8,322 bases of DNA, from the NCBI GenBank assembly GCA_947494085.1, contig CANLTP010000035.1, positions 1 through 8,322 on the forward strand, given 5' to 3'. The DNA comes from Actinomycetota bacterium. GTDB taxonomy: Bacteria; Actinomycetota; Actinomycetes; Nanopelagicales; Nanopelagicaceae. Numbering within the stretch: position 1 is the first letter of the stretch; every line of letters starts with the position of its first letter. Both the position numbers and the translations under genes were made by a program. The notes under the pieces were generated by a model, which worked only from the letters and a program-made list of their open reading frames with translations, made no database searches and was not told the DNA's origin. Positions 5,258 through 8,322 of the stretch are shown here, piece by piece.

Positions 5258-6427
5258 TTAGGAATGAGTTGCAGGTGCGAAACGCTCTGGGTCCGCTTTG
5301 AAGCTATCTCTGCACCCAGGCATACAGAAATAATAAGTCTTTCCATTTAATTCGTATTGTGCGGGGGCATCCGAGATTCGAACCTGCATCCCGCAGACCA
5401 AATCTGTAGCAAAAACCAGATCTGTTCCAGTTGTTTCCCGAGTTCGATACATCCAATAAATCCAGGAGATGAGAGCTAAAGCAATTACATTAAGAATTGT
5501 CGTGTAGTTCCAGCCAATCTGATAGGAATGAGACATTCCGTGATCCATGTCAGGAATTAGATTTAAAAAGTTGAATATGATTTCAGTAATCAAGCCACTT
5601 AGACTCATAACCAACCAGAAAACCAGGGTCAATCTGATAGCTAGTTTCGTTCCATAATATTTACGATAGATAAGAACTAGTGGGAGCGCAATTAAGTCGG
5701 CGAAGATAAAAGCGATAGTTCCGCCAAATGAAATACCACCATGCCAGAGCGTTGCAGCTAATGGAATATTGCCAACTGAACAGACAAAACTTATAAAGGC
5801 AATTACTGGACCGATGATCACATTTTGAATAGTTGTAAGAATTCCGTTACCAGATAGGAAAATAGCACTCCAGAATGATGCAGGAACAAGTTTCGCGGCA
5901 AGACCAGCAACAAGAAAACCAATTATTAGTTCGTATCGCAACATTCTGAAATCACCAATGGTGTAGCCGGCTGCATCGTGCCAGTTAGCTTTCCTGGTTG
6001 AATTCACAGTCGCTGATTCTTCAAATCCTTTTCGAGAGCTTTCAATCAAAGTTGCAGGAATCAGCCTTGGAATTAGCAATTTCAAAAGAATAATCATGAT
6101 TGCGCCACCAAAGAATTCTGCTACTGCAAACTGCCAACCCATCATGATCCAAAGCACAAGACCTAGCTCGATTACTAAGTTTGTGCTGGCAAACATAAAG
6201 ACCATCGAAGAAGTAAAGTTTGCGCCCTTTGAAAATAAACTTTTAGCCAAAGCGCTGGCTGAATAAGAACAGCCAGAACTAATGATTCCGAAAAGTGATG
6301 CCTTAAAGACGCTCTTGAAACTGTCATCGCCAAGCTGCTCTCTCATTTTTTTACGAGAGGCAAATGCCTGAACCGCACCAGATAAAGTGAAGCCAAGAAT
6401 TAGCGCCCAGAAAGTGTGAAAGAGCAT
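5258..6427 (-). CDS. DUF318-type (YraQ/ArsP-like) permease with C-terminal YHS domain
   Basis: Predicted inner-membrane transporter of 389 residues with about eight hydrophobic spans in two halves. The first half has SSGCSYSASALAKSLF (50-65, Cys53) and FASTNLVIELG (79-89). The second has FVCSVGNIPLAA (214-225, Cys216). Both resemble the repeated motifs of the DUF318/PF03773 permeases, a family that includes the ArsP organoarsenical exporters. Residues about 339-386 form a YHS domain (DLVCGMQV, then YYFCMPGCRDSFKADPERF) with Cys345, Cys368 and Cys372. This domain type is found in heavy-metal ATPases and is thought to bind metal. The linker DMDHGMSH (292-299) is Met/His rich. I infer metal or metalloid transport; the substrate is unknown. 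The ATG at 6427 has only a poor Shine-Dalgarno, and the frame stays open to 6478, so the true start may lie upstream. Confidence 0.85.
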   Translation of the reverse strand: MLFHTFWALILGFTLSGAVQAFASRKKMREQLGDDSFKSVFKASLFGIISSGCSYSASALAKSLFSKGANFTSSMVFMFASTNLVIELGLVLWIMMGWQFAVAEFFGGAIMIILLKLLIPRLIPATLIESSRKGFEESATVNSTRKANWHDAAGYTIGDFRMLRYELIIGFLVAGLAAKLVPASFWSAIFLSGNGILTTIQNVIIGPVIAFISFVCSVGNIPLAATLWHGGISFGGTIAFIFADLIALPLVLIYRKYYGTKLAIRLTLVFWLVMSLSGLITEIIFNFLNLIPDMDHGMSHSYQIGWNYTTILNVIALALISWIYWMYRTRETTGTDLVFATDLVCGMQVRISDAPAQYELNGKTYYFCMPGCRDSFKADPERFAPATHS

Positions 6428-6456
6428 CCACCAGGCTTCTATAAGGCCATCAATAA

Positions 6457-6789
6457 CTATTTTCGTTTCCTCAAACTTTCATGGCTAATATCTTTTGATT
6501 TTTCATGAATTTTTCTCATCTGTAATTCAAGTGCAGTGACCGCCTTATCGAAAGCTGCAACATCATTAAAGCCAACGCCTTCAGCACGCATAAATGGTCC
6601 GCTACCACTTGTTGTTAAGTGAACCTCGTGAGCGGATTTTCCAAAGCGTGGATTTTGTTCGTGCAAGATTTCAACCTTAATGCTCTCAACTTTTACGCTG
6701 AATCGATCGAGTGCTTTTAGTTTTTCGGTGGCAATAGTTCTGAAATCCTCAGCCAAGTTTGCATTTCTGGCATGTATTACGATTTGCAT
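6457..6789 (-). CDS. hpf: Short hibernation promoting factor / ribosome-associated inhibitor (HPF/RaiA family)
   Basis: Binds the 30S subunit at the mRNA/tRNA channel and silences ribosomes during starvation. The 110 residues cover one S30AE domain (PF02482): MQIVIHARNANL (1-12), TEKLKALDRF (21-30), the strand ESIKVEILHEQNPR (35-48), the paired strand HEVHLTTSGSGPFMRAEG (54-71), and the second helix FDKAVTALELQMRKIHEK (80-97). A basic tail ends in RKRK. Actinobacteria generally encode a long form of about 200 or more residues with a C-terminal dimerisation domain, and that domain is absent here. The ATG has a near-perfect Shine-Dalgarno (GGGAGG) 5 nt upstream. The permease ATG lies 29 bp downstream, suggesting co-transcription. 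Confidence 0.92.
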   Translation of the reverse strand: MQIVIHARNANLAEDFRTIATEKLKALDRFSVKVESIKVEILHEQNPRFGKSAHEVHLTTSGSGPFMRAEGVGFNDVAAFDKAVTALELQMRKIHEKSKDISHESLRKRK

Positions 6790-6794
6790 AAATA

Positions 6795-6800
6795 CCTCCC
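6795..6800 (-). promoter_or_regulatory. Shine-Dalgarno of hpf
   Basis: The minus strand reads GGGAGG, then TATTT, then ATG, a strong site at 5-nt spacing. It marks hpf as a leadered, efficiently translated gene. Confidence 0.8.
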
Positions 6801-6812
6801 ACTAAAGCCTTA

Positions 6813-6829
6813 ATCGCCGGCATAGCGAT
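6813..6829. other. Small inverted repeat upstream of hpf
   Basis: ATCGC (6813-6817) and GCGAT (6825-6829) surround a 7-nt loop that contains GCCGGC in part. The repeat sits in the 49-bp gap between the stop of the 124-residue membrane gene and the hpf start. No T-run follows on either strand, so a terminator is unlikely. It could be a weak regulatory hairpin or chance. Confidence 0.25.
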
Positions 6830-6838
6830 ACTAGAACT

Positions 6839-7213
6839 TTAAAGTGGAAATAGATAGATGATCAGGGTAATTGTTAGTGCTAACGCTAATGCTTGAACCA
6901 AGATCGAAATTGCAGTCTTGCGATCGGCTTTGCGATCCTCTGGAGTTGCTACCTTGGATAACTTTCCTAATCGACCAAAATTAAATGTTCCCATCAGGCC
7001 ATAAGCTAAACAGAACTTGCGACGAGATTGGATAAAGCCGATTGCAAAAATTAAAGCTGGGATAAAGACACCAAGTCTTGCGCTCTTGGCACTATCTGAA
7101 CCGATTAGCCCTGCGGTCGTGGAGATAAGTAAAATTAATCCGATCAATGCAACGATTTGTCTACGGCGGATTTCGCCTTTACCAATATTGCAGCTACCTG
7201 CGATGTAATCCAT
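6839..7213 (-). CDS. Membrane protein of unknown function with N-terminal GSCNIG motif
   Basis: I cannot assign a function. The 124 residues begin MDYIAGSCNIGKGEIRRRQ, followed by two hydrophobic spans (about 20-38 and 48-62), then RRKFCLAYGLMGTFNFG (64-80), a charged stretch (84-100), and a third span (102-122). The two cysteines, Cys8 in GSCNIG and Cys68 in KFCLAYG, fall in the most motif-like parts. I recall similar uncharacterised proteins with a GSCNIG start in other bacteria, but cannot verify this. The FC-YGLMG segment faintly recalls small DUF2892/YgaP-type membrane domains; that is only a resemblance. There is no Shine-Dalgarno before the ATG, only an A-rich run. It starts 21 nt after the 48-codon gene, so it is probably in one transcript with it. 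Confidence 0.75.
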   Translation of the reverse strand: MDYIAGSCNIGKGEIRRRQIVALIGLILLISTTAGLIGSDSAKSARLGVFIPALIFAIGFIQSRRKFCLAYGLMGTFNFGRLGKLSKVATPEDRKADRKTAISILVQALALALTITLIIYLFPL

Positions 7214-7221
7214 TTTTATTT

Positions 7222-7240
7222 GTTTAAATAAAACTTAAAC
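7222..7240. other. AT-rich inverted repeat between the two small membrane genes
   Basis: GTTTAA (7222-7227) and TTAAAC (7235-7240) form 6-bp arms around a 7-nt loop. The repeat covers the stop codon of the 48-codon gene and lies 8 nt before the ATG of the 124-residue gene. It could modulate translation of the downstream gene, but a short A/T stem is weak and may be coincidental. Confidence 0.25.
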
Positions 7241-7381
7241 AGTTTCGCGGTCTTCATCCACGAATACTTCGTGGTCATCATCGCCACTTTGCGCGACCCA
7301 TTCAAATGCGGTCTTGAGTGCAGCAGCTATTACAGCAAGAAAAGTAATTGCAGCTAATAACCGGCGGATGGCTTTGAACAT
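7235..7381 (-). CDS. Small membrane protein, 48 residues, function unknown
   Basis: The minus strand from ATG (7381-7379) to TAA (7237-7235) encodes 48 residues. A basic start (MFKAIRR) is followed by a hydrophobic span at about 8-22 (LLAAITFLAVIAAAL), then KTAFEWVAQ and a strongly acidic tail SGDDDHEVFVDEDRETV (32-48). This looks like a single-pass protein; the positive-inside rule puts the N-terminus in the cytoplasm and the acidic tail outside. Support for a real gene: it fills the gap between two same-strand genes with 21 nt on each side, and TAGATT sits 6 nt before the ATG. The composition is also protein-like. I do not recognise a named family and assign no function. Confidence 0.7.
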   Translation of the reverse strand: MFKAIRRLLAAITFLAVIAAALKTAFEWVAQSGDDDHEVFVDEDRETV

Positions 7382-7387
7382 GAGGCA

Positions 7388-7393
7388 AATCTA
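7388..7393 (-). promoter_or_regulatory. Candidate -10 box for the 48-codon gene (leaderless start)
   Basis: On the minus strand TAGATT is followed by TGCCTC (6 nt) and the ATG, with no Shine-Dalgarno. The spacing equals that at argF and pntAA. No -35 element is evident. If real, this would be an internal start separating the small membrane genes from the oxidoreductase upstream. Confidence 0.4.
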
Positions 7394-7402
7394 CCTTATG
7401 AG

Positions 7403-8322
7403 TTACAACCCGCGCGCTTCGAGAACTGCAGCTGCGGCGTTGTGTCCTGGAATCCCACTAACTCCCCCACCCCGAATTGCGCCAGCCCCGCATAAAAATA
7501 AATTAGGAATTTCGGTCTCAACGCCCCAACTCGGTTCTGAACCATCTTCCCTAAAGGGCATTGAGAGATCCTTGTGAAAAATATTGCCCCGTGGAAGGCC
7601 GATCTCTTCTTCTAAATCGAGTGGGCTCTTTATCTCTATGCAAAGCGAGCCATCCGAATTTTTCGCTAAACAAGTTTCAATCGGATCAATAAGGTATTGA
7701 TTTAACTGATTAAGCAATCGCTCTAAAATTATTGCTTTAGTCCCAGAATTATCATTTTCAAATAAGTTTGCAGGCGTATGCATTCCAAAGAGGGTCAAAG
7801 TTTGAAAGCCTTTAGTTACTAAATCAGCGCCTAAGATTGAGGTGTCAGAAAGTGTGTGGCAATACATTTCAGCAGGAATTACACCTGGAATTTTACCTGC
7901 GGCTGCCTGAGAATAAGCCCGCTGGAAATCTGAATACCTTTCATCAAAATGAAAGGTTCCGGCAAATGCTAATTTAGGATCGGCTCCAGATTTTAGTCTT
8001 GGTAACTTGGTCAGAAGCATATTAACTTTAACTTGACTGCCTTCAAGACTCTTTGGAGGTTGAGTATTCAAAACCTTTGCCAGTTTTTGTGGAGCGAAGT
8101 TAGCCAATACATACTTACTCTCATAGCTCTGACCAGAAGCGGTTGTTATGAAATTTTCGCCGCCATTAGAACTAGAAGAACTAGAAGATATGGAGTTAAC
8201 TTCACTATCCAAAAAGAAAGTTACACCAAGCTTTTTCGCCGATTCAACTAATTCTGCAACAAGTGCCCCCATACCGCCTACTGGAACTTTCCAGTCACCA
8301 GTCCCATTTCCGATTAAGTGAT
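7403..8322 (-). CDS. FAD-dependent oxidoreductase, phytoene desaturase/CrtO/PYROXD2-like, 5' end outside the window
   Basis: C-terminal 306 codons of a gene whose start, including the N-terminal FAD-binding Rossmann motif, lies beyond the right edge. The frame is open to the last base, so the methionine at 8272-8270 (MGALVAELV) is internal. It is preceded by NGTGDWKVPVGG, the conserved lead-in to the GGMGAL motif of this family. The C-terminus has GLPRGNIFHKDLSMPFR, then WGVETEIPNLFLCGAGA and IRGGGVSGIPGHNAAAAVLEARG, the FAD-contacting end of CrtI/CrtO/PYROXD2-type amine-oxidase-fold flavoproteins. The substrate is unclear: a carotenoid is possible, but actinobacterial members of this branch are mostly uncharacterised. 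A run of seven serines in a predicted loop (SISSSSSSSNGG) is encoded partly by a 9-bp tandem repeat. The stop is 21 nt before the 48-codon gene. Confidence 0.88.
   Translation of the reverse strand, partial: HLIGNGTGDWKVPVGGMGALVAELVESAKKLGVTFFLDSEVNSISSSSSSSNGGENFITTASGQSYESKYVLANFAPQKLAKVLNTQPPKSLEGSQVKVNMLLTKLPRLKSGADPKLAFAGTFHFDERYSDFQRAYSQAAAGKIPGVIPAEMYCHTLSDTSILGADLVTKGFQTLTLFGMHTPANLFENDNSGTKAIILERLLNQLNQYLIDPIETCLAKNSDGSLCIEIKSPLDLEEEIGLPRGNIFHKDLSMPFREDGSEPSWGVETEIPNLFLCGAGAIRGGGVSGIPGHNAAAAVLEARGL
8168..8185. repeat. 9-bp tandem duplication coding serines in the oxidoreductase
   Basis: AGAACTAGA occurs twice in direct succession (8168-8176 and 8177-8185), with a partial third unit AGA after it. 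On the minus strand it encodes part of a seven-serine run. The period is a multiple of three, so gain or loss of units keeps the frame. Confidence 0.75.

Noticed and set aside
7314..7577. 87-codon plus-strand frame over the 48-codon gene and the end of the oxidoreductase
   Set aside because: It is antisense to the conserved C-terminal FAD motif of the oxidoreductase and to a better supported small gene; composition is not protein-like.
8270..8272. ATG considered as the start of the oxidoreductase
   Set aside because: The frame is open to the window edge, the upstream residues (NGTGDWKVPVGG) are family motif, and a start here would lack the FAD-binding N-terminus.

Overview
The window looks like part of a compact, AT-leaning actinobacterial chromosome. 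I infer a streamlined freshwater actinobacterium of the acI/Nanopelagicales type. The reasons are actinobacterial protein types (a DUF3039 protein, a three-gene transhydrogenase, an actinobacterial-looking FAD oxidoreductase), very short intergenic gaps, low GC for an actinobacterium, and several starts where a -10-like hexamer sits about 6 nt before the ATG, as expected for leaderless mRNAs. The lineage is inference; no rRNA or other marker is present.

Left part (1-4034). The 5' part of a DUF3039 gene runs leftwards off the window. It is divergent from argF (ornithine carbamoyltransferase), which stands alone here rather than in an arginine cluster. After a 36-nt gap containing a plausible promoter, pntAA-pntAB-pntB follow as a tight operon. 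Both internal junctions are 1-nt TAATG overlaps. Together the three encode the split form of the proton-translocating NAD(P)+ transhydrogenase, which uses the proton gradient to make NADPH from NADH.

Right part (4035-8322). Everything is on the minus strand. In transcription order (right to left) it reads: a 5'-truncated FAD-dependent oxidoreductase of the CrtI/CrtO/PYROXD2 kind, a 48-residue single-span membrane protein, a 124-residue membrane protein of unknown function with a GSCNIG motif near its N-terminus, a short hibernation promoting factor, a DUF318-type permease with a C-terminal YHS metal-binding domain, and a pirin. The pirin has its own leader with two inverted repeats, a 12-bp tandem repeat, a strong Shine-Dalgarno sequence and a TTG start. 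pntB and the pirin gene converge on a 34-bp AT-rich spacer with an inverted repeat.

I see no phage, IS element, CRISPR array, RNA gene or toxin-antitoxin pair, and no intergenic stretch above 300 bp. The longest gap is the 139-bp pirin leader. This is mostly ordinary core metabolism. The points most worth checking are the uncharacterised membrane genes, the pirin leader, the YHS-fused permease with its unclear start, the exchange of the proton-channel histidine between PntB and PntAB, and the recurring leaderless-type starts.
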